Positions 18,680 through 28,498 are shown, numbered from the stretch's first letter. The stretch: DNA of 64,000 nucleotides from Vibrio neptunius (GCA_019339365.1 CP079860.1:124001-188000), one strand, 5' to 3'. Notes: a model not told the origin generated them from the letters alone. Made by a program: numbers and translations.

Positions 18680-18709
18680 TCAGCGAGAATGGCGCAACCT
18701 TCTCGCTGA
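18680..18709. repeat. Hairpin after the SDR gene
   Basis: TCAGCGAGAA, ten-base loop, TTCTCGCTGA: a perfect 10-bp stem 36 bp after the SDR stop. No T-run follows, so it is a probable but not classical terminator. Confidence 0.5.
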
Positions 18710-18769
18710 ATCTCAGGTCAGTTTGACAAAATAGTAAGCCTTATCACGTCACTTTAGAGTGATGCTACC

Positions 18770-18809
18770 TGCTGACGATGAACATTTACTATGCTGCTCA
18801 TCGTCAGCA
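18770..18809. repeat. Perfect 12-bp stem-loop upstream of chitinase
   Basis: TGCTGACGATGA (18770-18781), sixteen-base loop, TCATCGTCAGCA (18798-18809). It is not followed by a T-run. It could be part of an unannotated RNA, a terminator, or a DNA operator. Confidence 0.55.
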
Positions 18810-19200
18810 AACGTTAATCAAATCATACTGTCCGCAGTTTAAGCTCGCCATGCTAGTGCTCAAAGCAATTCACATCATGCAAATTATGGTGAGACAAACG
18901 GCTTTATGTTGATCACATTAGAATATCCACTCCGACAAAAACGTCAAAATAAAAATACTCCTGTTTTAACAATATTGCCGTTATTAATAGAGCTTTAATT
19001 CTAATCCTGATTGCCATGTAAATATCTTTTTGTCCAACAATTATTTATGAATTAATATTAATCGCCACCCTTCGTTCCATATTGAAAAACTTCCTTTTTC
19101 CCAATTTAAGAACCCCTTCTAGATTAAATTAGTCTGCTAAATAAATTTCTATTGGGATTATTTCAGACTTAAACATAGGGTTGAATAAAAGGAAAAAATA

Positions 19201-21756
19201 ATGGATAAGAATAAACATCGTCAGTGTAACAAGATAGGTATAGTGAAACCTTTGTCTGTAGTAATAGCACTCAGCCTAGGTACAATCAGCGCGAGCGTAT
19301 TGGCGGCCCCGTCCGCGCCTGCTTTGGACTGGAATATGACCAGTGTAAAGAGCCAGTCTTTTGTTGAGATTAACGGCGAGGCAGGCCAACAGTCTTACAA
19401 AAAAACCGTGGTTAGGCATGATCAGGTTACTTTCCCAGTTGAGTGGGATGTTTGGTACAACAGCGGAACACCCGCGACAGAATGGCAAGTGCGTTTAAAT
19501 AATGATGTCATTTTTTCTGAAGCGATCAATGGCCCTACAGATTCTGCGTTCTCAGGCGAGACTCAAGTCCAAATAGATAAAGCTGGCCAATATGACATGA
19601 CCGTCAATATATGTGATGCAAGCGGAGACTGCTCGACTTCACCAGTGCACAAAATTTCAGTCATCGATACCGATGGTGCAGGCATGGCGCCACTACCTAT
19701 GAATATCGATAGCAATAATCAATCATTTCCTCCTCAGCCCAATGGTACGGTTGTCGGTAGCTATTTTGTCGAATGGAGCCAATATGACCGCAAGTTCACC
19801 GTTGACAACATCCCAGCCGATAATCTGACACACATCATCTATGGTTTCGTACCGATCTGTGGTCCCAACCAGTCTTTAACCGACCCAAACTCGCAACGGG
19901 CACTTCAACTCGCCTGCGGTGATTCACAAGACTATGAAGTGGTCGTTCATGATCAGTGGGGGGCGTTGGGCTCTTCCCTACCTGGAACTGGGGATTCCTC
20001 GATAAAAGGCACATATGGTCAGATGATGGCGCTCAAACAGCGTTATCCGGATTTGAAGATCCTTCCTTCTATCGGTGGTTGGACACTTTCCGATCCTTTC
20101 TTCGGTTTCACCGACAAAAAGAATCGCGACACCTTTGTTGCCTCAGTCAAAGAGTTTCTGCTTACTTGGAAATTCTACGACGGCGTTGATATCGACTGGG
20201 AGTACCCCGGCGGTACTGGCGCTAACCCAGATCTAGGCGACCCAGATAACGATGGTAAAGCTTACGTTGCTTTAATGAGAGAGCTTCGCCAAATGCTGGA
20301 TGAACTATCCGCAGAAACGGGCCGAACATACGAGTTGACTTCGGCCATTGGCGCAGGCTGGGACAAAGTTGAAGACGTCCACTACCCAGACGCAACGCAG
20401 TACATGGATTATCTCTTTGTCATGACTTACGATTTCTACGGCGCATGGGATAACAATCTCGGTCATCAGGCAGCGGTTTACTGTGGATCACACATTTCTG
20501 CTGCTCAGTGTGAGGGAACTTTGACCCCTGACGACGGCCCAGAATACACCACGGATAACGGTGTCAAGGAACTGCTTAAGCAAGGTGTGTCGCCAAGCAA
20601 GATCGTTCTTGGCGCCGCTATGTATGGGCGAGGCTGGAGCGGAGTCACTCGCGATAGCATGACTGATCCTACCAATCCAATCACAGGTACAGGCAACGGA
20701 CCGATTGCAGGTAGTTGGGAACCAGGAGTCATTGACTATAAAGATATTGTCAACGATTACCTTGGTCAATCCGGTGTCGAAGCATTCTACGATGCCACCG
20801 CAAAGGCCCCTTACCTATACAAAGAGTCTACGGGTGAAGTCATCACCTATGACGATGCTCGCTCTGTTGAGGAAAAAGCGGCCTATGTGCGCACTCAAGG
20901 GTTTGCGGGCTTGTTCTCATGGGAGATCGATGGAGATAACGGCGACATCCTCAATGCTATGCAAAGCGGACTACTTGCAGGTGGAGAGCCGGGCAATCAA
21001 GCCCCCGTTGCTAATGCGGGTGATGATATCACCGTCGACACTGCTCACACCGTACAACTTGATGGTTCAGGATCTTACGACAACGACGGCAACCTTATTT
21101 CCTACCAATGGGAACAGATTGCTGGCAATCGCCTCAACATCAGCGATGCAGACAAAGCGGTTGCTAGCGTTGCCATTCCCGACACAGGCACGAATGAAAC
21201 ATACAGCTTTAAACTAACGGTCACTGACAATCAAAATGCCACATCCACCGACATGGTTAACGTAAAGGCGCTATTCGGTAGTGTTCCCGATAACACCCCT
21301 CCTACCGCTGACCTTAATGGCCCGATTCAGGCGGAAGCTGGTGACCATGTCGTGTTAGATGCTTCTGGCAGTTCTGATGCAGACGGTGACACCCTCACCT
21401 ATAGTTGGTCTTCCTCTGACGTAACACTGACTGACAATGGTCAAAGCGCAAGCTTTGTTGCTCCTGAGTTTGCGCAAGATACCAATGTTTCAGTCTCAGT
21501 GACGGTTTCTGATGGAACAGCTTCAGACACAGCTCGTCTATCAATTCTTGTCAAAGCCAAGGACGATGGGGGTAATCCGGATCAATACCCTCAATATGTT
21601 GAAGGTACTCCATATCAAGCAGGTGACCGTGTCACTAATGCAGGAAGTAACTACGAGTGTAAACCTTTCCCATATTCTGGTTGGTGCTCGGGCGCGGCTT
21701 GGGCCTATGCACCGGGAACTGGGTCAGCTTGGGGTGACGCCTGGACTAAACTCTAA
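19201..21756 (+). CDS. chiA: Secreted multidomain chitinase A (GH18)
   Basis: An 851-residue exported enzyme. A signal peptide (cleavage near residue 35, SVLA/AP) is followed by a ChiA N-terminal Fn3-like domain to about 155. The GH18 barrel has motif DGVDIDWE at residues 327-334, with Glu334 the acid/base. Two PKD domains (about 599-690 and 699-785) and a C-terminal CBM5/12 chitin-binding module (about 796-851, with paired cysteines and exposed tryptophans) complete it. It hydrolyses chitin outside the cell to chitooligosaccharides. Length and N-terminal layout match Vibrio ChiA enzymes. The gene is monocistronic, with a promoter region of about 500 bp and a strong terminator. Confidence 0.92.
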   Translation: MDKNKHRQCNKIGIVKPLSVVIALSLGTISASVLAAPSAPALDWNMTSVKSQSFVEINGEAGQQSYKKTVVRHDQVTFPVEWDVWYNSGTPATEWQVRLNNDVIFSEAINGPTDSAFSGETQVQIDKAGQYDMTVNICDASGDCSTSPVHKISVIDTDGAGMAPLPMNIDSNNQSFPPQPNGTVVGSYFVEWSQYDRKFTVDNIPADNLTHIIYGFVPICGPNQSLTDPNSQRALQLACGDSQDYEVVVHDQWGALGSSLPGTGDSSIKGTYGQMMALKQRYPDLKILPSIGGWTLSDPFFGFTDKKNRDTFVASVKEFLLTWKFYDGVDIDWEYPGGTGANPDLGDPDNDGKAYVALMRELRQMLDELSAETGRTYELTSAIGAGWDKVEDVHYPDATQYMDYLFVMTYDFYGAWDNNLGHQAAVYCGSHISAAQCEGTLTPDDGPEYTTDNGVKELLKQGVSPSKIVLGAAMYGRGWSGVTRDSMTDPTNPITGTGNGPIAGSWEPGVIDYKDIVNDYLGQSGVEAFYDATAKAPYLYKESTGEVITYDDARSVEEKAAYVRTQGFAGLFSWEIDGDNGDILNAMQSGLLAGGEPGNQAPVANAGDDITVDTAHTVQLDGSGSYDNDGNLISYQWEQIAGNRLNISDADKAVASVAIPDTGTNETYSFKLTVTDNQNATSTDMVNVKALFGSVPDNTPPTADLNGPIQAEAGDHVVLDASGSSDADGDTLTYSWSSSDVTLTDNGQSASFVAPEFAQDTNVSVSVTVSDGTASDTARLSILVKAKDDGGNPDQYPQYVEGTPYQAGDRVTNAGSNYECKPFPYSGWCSGAAWAYAPGTGSAWGDAWTKL

Positions 21757-21766
21757 CCCAGACAGC

Positions 21767-21792
21767 AAACACCCCGCTATTGCGGGGTGTTT
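21767..21792. terminator. Strong bidirectional terminator
   Basis: AAACACCCCGC, loop TATT, GCGGGGTGTTT: an 11-bp perfect stem between the convergent chitinase and ppiC genes. Confidence 0.9.
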
Positions 21793-21794
21793 GG

Positions 21795-22073
21795 TTAAGT
21801 GCGGTACAGTACCTTAACAACATGCCAGCCAAATTTTGTCTTAACCAAGTGAGGGACCAACGTTTCGCCACTAAAACAAACCTTGTCGAATGCAGGAACC
21901 ATCTGCCCTCGACGAAACTCTCCCAAATCACCGCCTTTCTTTCCCGAAGGGCAAGTCGAATACTTTTTCGCCAATGTCTGGAACTTAGCCCCTTTCTTCA
22001 GCTGTTTAATAATGTCTTCAGCTTGTTCTTTGTGCTTGACCAAAATGTGTAAAGCCGCTGCGGTATTTGCCAT
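21795..22073 (-). CDS. ppiC: Parvulin-type peptidyl-prolyl isomerase PpiC
   Basis: A 92-residue single-domain parvulin. Motifs [26 protein letters not shown] and FGWHVVKV are those of E. coli PpiC, a cytoplasmic isomerase of prolyl peptide bonds. Length is that of the family. It is monocistronic and convergent with the chitinase gene. Confidence 0.93.
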   Translation of the reverse strand: MANTAAALHILVKHKEQAEDIIKQLKKGAKFQTLAKKYSTCPSGKKGGDLGEFRRGQMVPAFDKVCFSGETLVPHLVKTKFGWHVVKVLYRT

Positions 22074-22268
22074 ATGAAAATCTCAAAGTGTAGGACATAG
22101 CTAGTGGCGCGTATTTTAACGATTTACGACACGATCACCATCCCATTTGCTAAATATCTATACTAATTGCCAAATAATCTTGCTTAATTGACCTATCTTA
22201 ATTGAATAGATCTACAGATCAGTTACCATCTCGGTTTATAAAAGTATCAAATTTGAGAAACTCTCGTC

Positions 22269-23204
22269 ATGGCAAAAACAATCAGTAAAGCAAATCAGTC
22301 TCAAGGCATGTTGATGTTCACACTGACCCATAGTGAACAGCTCTTTGCGATTGGTACATTAAAGGTTCGTGAGATTGTCCCTTATCAGCCGACAACTCAA
22401 ATCCCCTATTCGCATCATCATGTCATTGGCACTGTCACTATTCGCGATAAAACTATCCCAGTAATTAATATGCCTGCCGCTATTGGCTTTAGGCCAATCC
22501 AGCCAGAAGAATACGATTCTTGCTATCTAATCGTCACCGATTGTTTAAGAACCGTTGTCGCCTTCATGGTACGTTCGATTGAAAAGATAATCGAATGTGA
22601 CTGGCGCTCTATTGAGCCTTCTCCTCAGTCAGCAGGTAAAAACGTTTTCGTTACAGGCATCACCAGATACGATGAGCAGATTATTCAGATGCTAGATGTC
22701 GAACTCCTGCTATCAAAAATCTACCCTCAATATGAGTCGACTAAGATTCCAATGCTGACCGATATTGAAAGAGAAAGGCTCAAGGCACTGAACATTTTAC
22801 TTGTCGATGATTCCTCGATAGCAAGAAAACAGCTCGCCGATGCGCTCGATAGCATTAATATTGCCTATCAGATCCGAAACAATGGCATTGAAGCCCTGGA
22901 ACTGATGAGAGAAGAAGCGGAACGGGGCCAACCGATTCAGTTGCTCGTCAGCGATATTGAAATGCCTGGGTTGGACGGCTATGAATTAGCGTTTGAAACC
23001 CAGAGTGACCAACAGCTCAGTAACGCCTACATTATTCTTCACACGTCACTATCAAGTGAGATATGCGTTGACCGGGCTCGTCAGGTTGGTGCCCATGAGG
23101 CATTAGAGAAGTTTAATGCGGGTGACTTAGTACAGGCGATGCTTCGTGGCGCAGCTATGCTCGAATCAGGAACCAAACCAGAGCGTGTTGAAGTAGCGGT
23201 TTAA
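22269..23204 (+). CDS. cheV: Chemotaxis protein CheV (CheW-receiver fusion)
   Basis: A 311-residue protein. Residues 10-160 form a CheW-like coupling domain, and residues 175-300 a receiver domain with acidic pocket D180/D181 and phosphoacceptor D229 (SDIEMPG). CheV couples chemoreceptors to CheA and modulates adaptation by phosphorylation. Vibrios carry several CheV paralogues; which one this is cannot be decided here. It stands apart from a che operon. A 41-bp near-palindrome follows the stop. Confidence 0.85.
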   Translation: MAKTISKANQSQGMLMFTLTHSEQLFAIGTLKVREIVPYQPTTQIPYSHHHVIGTVTIRDKTIPVINMPAAIGFRPIQPEEYDSCYLIVTDCLRTVVAFMVRSIEKIIECDWRSIEPSPQSAGKNVFVTGITRYDEQIIQMLDVELLLSKIYPQYESTKIPMLTDIERERLKALNILLVDDSSIARKQLADALDSINIAYQIRNNGIEALELMREEAERGQPIQLLVSDIEMPGLDGYELAFETQSDQQLSNAYIILHTSLSSEICVDRARQVGAHEALEKFNAGDLVQAMLRGAAMLESGTKPERVEVAV

Positions 23205-23230
23205 CCACCAAGGCTAACCGTCAAGGTCGT

Positions 23231-23271
23231 TAGATTTGATAAACTTAGCTAAGCTAAGTTCATCAAATCTA
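23231..23271. repeat. 41-bp near-perfect palindrome
   Basis: GATTTGATAAACTTAGCT (23233-23250) and AGCTAAGTTCATCAAATC (23252-23269) are reverse complements with one mismatch, separated by one base. Two more A-T pairs extend the arms outward. It lies 27 bp after the cheV stop. It may serve as a terminator with a weak T-tail, or as a DNA cruciform or operator. Confidence 0.6.
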
Positions 23272-23370
23272 TTAAATAAATCAATTTTATTGCCATTAAC
23301 TCAAGCATCTCAGGAGTAAATCCGCTAATCTTAACGTAATCGATAGTTAACGTAGAATTCTTATAATCAG

Positions 23371-24387
23371 ATGACAGAAGACGATTTTAAAAAATCGACC
23401 GCTAACTTAAAGAAAGCTGTCCCACTTATGATGCAAAACCACGTAGCCGCAACGCCAGCCAATTATGCGTTATGGTATACCTATGTGGAAAATGCCATTC
23501 CTCAAATGAATCGTGAGCTTGAGACTATTCTGGAGAATTACGGTATATGTCCACCAGCAGCGGGCGAACAGCTCTATAACAATTATGTCGCGGCTAGAGC
23601 GGAGACCGACATTAGAGATCTGCGAGCAAACATCGAAGTGTTAGTGGGGCAAGTCGCCTCATCAATGACAGACACCCTCGCCGATACATCACACTTTTCC
23701 CGAGTCATTGACAAAAGTTTTCAAAACCTTGAAAAAGTAGACGATCAATCGATGTCTATCGAAGAGGTGATGAAAGTGATTCGTCAATTGGTCAACGAAT
23801 CTAAAGAGATACGACACTCAACCAACTTTCTGAACAATCAGCTTGAGACGGCAACAGAAGAGATTCAACGACTCAAAACCCAACTGGCAGAAGTCCAGCA
23901 AGATGCTTTGTTTGACGGGCTCACAAGCCTCTATAATCGTCGCTCATTCGACAATGACCTAGACACCTTGTGTCGATCTGAGCAGAAAATTTGCCTGATC
24001 CTCGCCGATATCGATCACTTCAAGGGCTACAACGACACTTATGGCCACCTGTTCGGCGATGCCGTGATTAAAGGCATCGCAAAACGTCTTCAGACTAGCA
24101 GCCGAGACGGTATTCATGCCTACCGCTTTGGTGGTGAAGAATTCGCATTGATTATGCCAAACAAGTCATTGAGAATTGCACGCCAATTTGCTGAGAGTTT
24201 ACGCCGTTCAGTAGAAAAACTGTCGATTAAAGACAGACGTTCGGGCAAGCCAGTGGGGAATATTACCGCCTCATTTGGTGTAGCAGAACTGCAAGCGGGT
24301 GAGACGCCTAACTCAATCATTGAGCGCGCCGATAAGCTCCTTTACGAAGCGAAACAATTGGGTCGAAACCGCGTTATGCCGTTGTAA
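23371..24387 (+). CDS. Diguanylate cyclase (GGDEF), cytoplasmic
   Basis: A 338-residue protein without membrane segments. The N-terminal helical region (about 1-175) ends in a coiled coil, and the GGDEF domain (about 176-338) carries the metal-binding LADIDHFKGYND segment and the catalytic GGEEF at 254-258. The position of the inhibitory RxxD site reads RDGI, so product inhibition through that site is probably absent. It makes cyclic di-GMP. The N-terminal segment with VPLMMQNHVAATPANYALWYTYV is common among Vibrio cyclases; its input is unknown. Confidence 0.88.
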   Translation: MTEDDFKKSTANLKKAVPLMMQNHVAATPANYALWYTYVENAIPQMNRELETILENYGICPPAAGEQLYNNYVAARAETDIRDLRANIEVLVGQVASSMTDTLADTSHFSRVIDKSFQNLEKVDDQSMSIEEVMKVIRQLVNESKEIRHSTNFLNNQLETATEEIQRLKTQLAEVQQDALFDGLTSLYNRRSFDNDLDTLCRSEQKICLILADIDHFKGYNDTYGHLFGDAVIKGIAKRLQTSSRDGIHAYRFGGEEFALIMPNKSLRIARQFAESLRRSVEKLSIKDRRSGKPVGNITASFGVAELQAGETPNSIIERADKLLYEAKQLGRNRVMPL

Positions 24388-24418
24388 GCGCATTGCTATA
24401 CGTTTACCGCCAATAAAT

Positions 24419-24444
24419 AGAGCCCCATAATGAGGGGCTCTTTT
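24419..24444. terminator. Intrinsic terminator
   Basis: AGAGCCCC (24419-24426), seven-base loop, GGGGCTCT (24434-24441), then Ts. It separates the cyclase gene from the convergent DHH gene. Confidence 0.85.
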
Positions 24445-24457
24445 AGTCTCATGCCAT

Positions 24458-25390
24458 TTAACCGTCTGAGGTTATCGCCTCAATCAGCTCTTTTTCTACA
24501 TGCTGCACTTTGTCATTGTCAATTTGACATGTTCCTGCGGCCTTGTGGCCACCGCCTCCGTATTTGAGCATTAACTCTCCTACATTGGTTTTTGAACTGC
24601 GATCAAATATCGATTTGCCGGTGGCGAATACCGTATTTTGCTTCTGGAAACCCCACATTTTATGAATCGAAATATTGCACTGAGGGTACAAAGCATAAAT
24701 CATAAAACGATTGCCAGCGAAGATGGTTTCCTCTTCGGTGAGGTCCAGAAAAACCAAATTGTCGTGCACAGTAGCGCAGCGTTGGATCTGTTCTTTGAAC
24801 AAGTTTTCATGCTCTTTGTACAGGTCAATCCGTTCTTTGACGTCGGGATGTTCTAGTATTTGGTCGATTGAATGAGAAGTGCAATATTCAATCAGGTCCA
24901 TCATTAAGTTGTAGTTGGAAATTCTAAAATCTCTAAAACGTCCAAGCCCTGTTCGTGCGTCCATCAGGAAGTTAAGTAAATTCCACCCCGTGGAATCTAA
25001 CACCTCGTCTCTGGAAAACTGCGCTGAATCGCCTTTATCAACCGCTTCCATCATGCCGAGCCAATCAACAGGGAACGTTTTTTCGCCGCCATAATATTCC
25101 CAAACCACTCTCGCGGCAGAAGGCGCATTGGGATCGATAATATGATTTGGCCTCTCCCCAGAATTTCGAATCATTTCTGATAGATGGTGGTCAAACACAA
25201 GATGAGCCTGTTTAACATACGGAAGATTGGTAACAATATCGCGCGCCGTAATTTCTATAATACCATCTTGCATATCTTTGGGATGGACAAACTTGATGTC
25301 ATCAATGAGATCAAGTTGCTTAAGAAGCACGGCACATACCAAGCCGTCAAAATCACTTCGTGTCACTAAACGATGTTTCTGTTCCGACAT
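24458..25390 (-). CDS. DHH/DHHA1-family phosphoesterase
   Basis: A 310-residue protein with the DHH-family motifs in order: TRSDFDGLVCA (metal-binding Asp pair), VFDHHLSEM (the DHH motif) and the C-terminal DHHA1 glycine-rich GGGGHKAAGTCQ. DHH proteins hydrolyse phosphodiesters such as polyphosphate, nanoRNA or cyclic dinucleotides. The substrate here cannot be read from sequence. ATG 25390 is chosen for its AAGGA site; the frame is open 33 nt further upstream. Confidence 0.82.
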   Translation of the reverse strand: MSEQKHRLVTRSDFDGLVCAVLLKQLDLIDDIKFVHPKDMQDGIIEITARDIVTNLPYVKQAHLVFDHHLSEMIRNSGERPNHIIDPNAPSAARVVWEYYGGEKTFPVDWLGMMEAVDKGDSAQFSRDEVLDSTGWNLLNFLMDARTGLGRFRDFRISNYNLMMDLIEYCTSHSIDQILEHPDVKERIDLYKEHENLFKEQIQRCATVHDNLVFLDLTEEETIFAGNRFMIYALYPQCNISIHKMWGFQKQNTVFATGKSIFDRSSKTNVGELMLKYGGGGHKAAGTCQIDNDKVQHVEKELIEAITSDG

Positions 25391-25590
25391 CTTAAAATCC
25401 TTATCTTTAACAGCACAATGCACTTCATCACAATCAACCGCACTTATGTTTCACTCCTTTTTATCGATAAGTGCCATTGGTCTCTGTTTAATTTTAGACA
25501 GCTTCGATCTTTTAACAAACTTAAGGCAATGCTTTTTACCTACTCTTCTATACTTCATATGCAATTGATTTAATTAAAGGGAGGACAAGA

Positions 25591-25848
25591 ATGAAGACAA
25601 CAATCTGGGCTTTGATATCAGCATCTGCCCTAATGCTTGCAGGCTGCGCCAATGAACCTGATGAATATGAGGTAAAAGGCTATACATCGATTGCCAATCC
25701 AGCATCAGTCTTCTGCGCCAAGCAAGGTGGGAAACTAGAAACCGTGAGCGAAAATGAAAAACGTGTTACCTACTGTGTCCTTTCTTCGGACAACCGAATC
25801 GAGGAGTGGGAATACTATCGCCAACACCAAAAATCTTCAGATAGCTAA
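25591..25848 (+). CDS. DUF333-type small lipoprotein
   Basis: An 85-residue protein with a lipoprotein signal peptide (lipobox LAGC, Cys19). A DUF333-like domain follows: NPASVFCAKQGGKLETV, then a second Cys and the conserved EEWEYYR. Such domains occur in hemolysin-annotated and YoaF-type envelope proteins of unknown role. GGGAGG-like bases precede the ATG. It is divergent from the DHH gene. Confidence 0.85.
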   Translation: MKTTIWALISASALMLAGCANEPDEYEVKGYTSIANPASVFCAKQGGKLETVSENEKRVTYCVLSSDNRIEEWEYYRQHQKSSDS

Positions 25849-25869
25849 TGCTTATACCTACCGCGATTC

Positions 25870-26070
25870 ATGAATTTCTTGATTGGCAGCGTCGTTTTAC
25901 TGAACGTCTTTTCTCGTCTGTACGGCATGGGACATTTCTGGCACTCAGTCATGGGCGAGCACTATATTCGAGAAGTTAAGAACGTGTCCGAGGAAAGTAT
26001 GGAGCTACTTTGTTACTGCCTCATTGCGCTCGCCGCTGTGAAAACTCGCATTAGCATGAGAGTTGGTTAA
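25870..26070 (+). CDS. Possible small membrane protein (weak)
   Basis: A 66-residue frame with hydrophobic segments at both ends around a polar middle (HYIREVKNVSEESME). No clear ribosome site precedes the ATG, and the 3' end overlaps the convergent DUF218 gene by 20 bp. It may be a real small gene, a fragment, or chance. Confidence 0.3.
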   Translation: MNFLIGSVVLLNVFSRLYGMGHFWHSVMGEHYIREVKNVSEESMELLCYCLIALAAVKTRISMRVG

Positions 26071-26902
26071 CGCTACAGTTTGGCTGATTTTCTGGATCAA
26101 GCTGCCTGTTTAGCCACGTCAACGTCTGGTGGAAATACCTCAACCGCGATTCTATTGCGTGACAGTCGAATTCTGAGGTTGTTGTGAGAACAACCTCTTT
26201 CATGGACTGTAACTTATCCTGTATTTCTACCGGCAGATTTAACACTTCCAGTAATGACAAAGCATGCAGAGCCAACGTTTCGGGTAAACACCTGACATCA
26301 TCTAACGGCCTGTCAAATGCTCTGTTCACCACCCCTTCTAAATAAACTCGATACGTCGTCAACTCATCTACTAACAAGAACGCTTGAGCATACAAACCTT
26401 GATGCGGATACATAACACTGCAATGCTGATCTATGTCTTGGTCAATATGCAGATTTAATCCAGAATTTGCACAATGCTGTTTAAGGGTACGCAACAAGCC
26501 CTGTTCATCCATCAGTGACTGGATTTCAAAAATACGCTTGAGATGGTAATCATTGGACACGAGTGTCACATCAACACGTTGATCTGCTAAGCCGAGTTGC
26601 GTTAACTTCAAAGCGGCATTGTGGATGTTTTGTACCGTATTCTGTGATTCGCTTTCTAGGATAATATTTGAGGCATAAAACTTCTTCGCTGACGGTAATT
26701 GTTTAAAGTAGTCTCTCATTGCCATTGCTTCAGACTTGGTTTGACCTGGTGTCACGCCACCACAAAACAACAACACCGTTTCATTCAGGTCATAAGAACT
26801 GAGTAACTTTGGCAAAGCTTCAACACGCGATTTCCCTTCAGCGGTCAGAGCATTGCCAACCAGTCGTTTACCAAGAACAATAATCACATTACGAATGCCC
26901 AC
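26051..26902 (-). CDS. DUF218/YdcF-like protein
   Basis: A 283-residue protein. The first strand VIIVLGKRL and the segment LLFCGGVTPGQTKSEAMAM are the DUF218 hallmark. They are followed by the ESESQNTVQNIHNA and VSNDYHLKRI motifs that line the presumed active site. DUF218 proteins (YdcF, SanA, ElyC) are poorly characterised; some act in envelope metabolism. No signal peptide is evident, so this one is probably cytoplasmic like YdcF. The C-terminal 110 residues are extra and unassigned. Confidence 0.75.
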   Translation of the reverse strand: MGIRNVIIVLGKRLVGNALTAEGKSRVEALPKLLSSYDLNETVLLFCGGVTPGQTKSEAMAMRDYFKQLPSAKKFYASNIILESESQNTVQNIHNAALKLTQLGLADQRVDVTLVSNDYHLKRIFEIQSLMDEQGLLRTLKQHCANSGLNLHIDQDIDQHCSVMYPHQGLYAQAFLLVDELTTYRVYLEGVVNRAFDRPLDDVRCLPETLALHALSLLEVLNLPVEIQDKLQSMKEVVLTTTSEFDCHAIESRLRYFHQTLTWLNRQLDPENQPNCSVNQLSC

Positions 26903-27050
26903 TATTTACTCACCTCTCAATTACTCATACTGATTTGCTTAAGTTCTGTACAAATATCACCTTTGCAGATAGCGTTAGCCAGGTTAATATTTTGTTAACT
27001 ATATTTAAATAGAGTCTGACTAACAGGCCACATCAACAGGAAGTAAGTCT

Positions 27051-28420
27051 ATGCTGTCGATTTTTGATATTTTTAAAGTTGGGGTGGGACCATCCAGTTC
27101 CCACACCAACGGGCCAATGCTGGCTGGCCACCATTTTACACGTCTACTAAACGAGTCGATATCCAAGGTACATCGGATACAGGTTGATCTGTATGGCTCT
27201 TTATCCTTAACAGGTATAGGACATCATACGGATCGCGCTGTCATTCTCGGGCTGATGGGCAATCGGCCTGATACGATTAAAATTACCAGAGCCAAGCAAG
27301 CTTTACAGCATACGTTAGACCATGGGTCTCTGTTACTAGCAGGTGCCCATACCCTAACGTTTCACTATGAAAACGACATTATATTCCATAGCGACAACCT
27401 GCCTTTGCATGAAAATGGCATGACCATCACTGCGTACGACTCCTTTGGCGCACAACTCGCATTTGAAACCTACTACTCTATCGGCGGTGGTTTCATCGCC
27501 ACGGCGGCTGAGCTAGAAAATGGAAGCAGTGATCAACCAGTCAAAGTCCCATATCCGTTCACCTCTGCAGACGAAATGCTCAGTATGGCAGAAGAGCACG
27601 GGTTTAGTCTTGGTGGCATGATTCTGCAAAACGAAGTGTGCTTCTTTGACAGTGATGAGATTGACAGTAAGGCCGAACAAATCTGGAAAGTGATGTCCCT
27701 TTGTATGCAACGTGGCTTCGAAACAGAAGGCGTGTTGGAAGGAGGCTTAAATGTCACGCGACGTGCTCCCAATTTGCTGAAAAAGCTGGAAGCAAACGAA
27801 GCGATTGAAAACGATCCAATGGCGATCATGGACTGGATTAACTTGTTTGCATTTGCGGTCAGTGAAGAAAATGCAGCAGGAGGTCAAGTTGTTACCTCTC
27901 CCACCAATGGCGCAGCAGGCGTTATACCCGCTGTACTGATGTACTATCATCGCTTTATTAAAGAGTTAGACCTCAAACAAATCAAAGATTTCTTAGCGGT
28001 GGCTGGCGCCATTGGCATCTTATACAAGACGAATGCCTCAATTTCAGGCGCTGAAGTCGGCTGTCAGGGGAAGTTGGCGTTTCATCATCCATGGCTGCAG
28101 CAGGTTTGACCGCACTGAGAGGTGGCAGTAATGAACAGATTTGTATTGCCGCAGAGATTGCTATGGAACATTCGTTGGGTATGACGTGTGACCCAATTGG
28201 TGGCCTAGTCCAAGTCCCATGTATCGAGCGCAATGCCATGGGGGCGATGAAAGCGATCAATGCTTCGCGCATGGCGCTGAAAAGAACCAGCAAGTGTCTA
28301 ATTTCTTTGGATAAAGTAATCGCGACCATGTATCAAACAGGCAAAGATATGAACAAAAAATACCGCGAAACATCCCTTGGTGGTTTAGCGGTCATTCACA
28401 TGGCACCGCCCTGCGAATAG
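27051..28420 (+). CDS. sdaA: L-serine ammonia-lyase (frameshifted)
   Basis: An iron-sulfur L-serine dehydratase that converts serine to pyruvate and ammonia. N-terminal [19 protein letters not shown] and the C-terminal [15 protein letters not shown] are diagnostic. The cluster cysteines are in EVGCQG and in the latter segment. The frame breaks at the G4 run 28067-28070: adding one G restores [16 protein letters not shown] and gives 456 residues, the normal family length (E. coli 454). A single indel in an otherwise perfect gene points to sequence error. It is monocistronic with a strong terminator. Confidence 0.9.
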
Positions 28421-28451
28421 AACAAGCGGCTACCAATAGCAAAACCAACAC

Positions 28452-28480
28452 AAAAAAAAGCGCAGCTGTTTCTGCGCTTA
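28452..28480. terminator. Bidirectional intrinsic terminator
   Basis: A-run, AAGCGCAG (28458-28465), six-base loop, CTGCGCTT (28472-28479). It lies between convergent sdaA and the carboxypeptidase gene. Confidence 0.8.
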
Positions 28481-28498
28481 TTCTCAGTTCAAGTAAGG

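Larger units (their letters stand above)
18645..19200. other. Intergenic region between the SDR gene and chitinase, with two strong hairpins
   Basis: No supportable ORF. It contains a 10-bp-stem hairpin at 18680-18709 (probable end of the preceding operon) and a 12-bp perfect stem at 18770-18809. An AT-rich promoter region for the chitinase gene follows. The chitinase start has AAAGGA upstream. Confidence 0.45.

Noticed and set aside
20705..21217. 170-residue plus-strand frame within the chitinase gene
   Set aside because: Alternate frame of the PKD/GH18 coding region; no recognisable fold.
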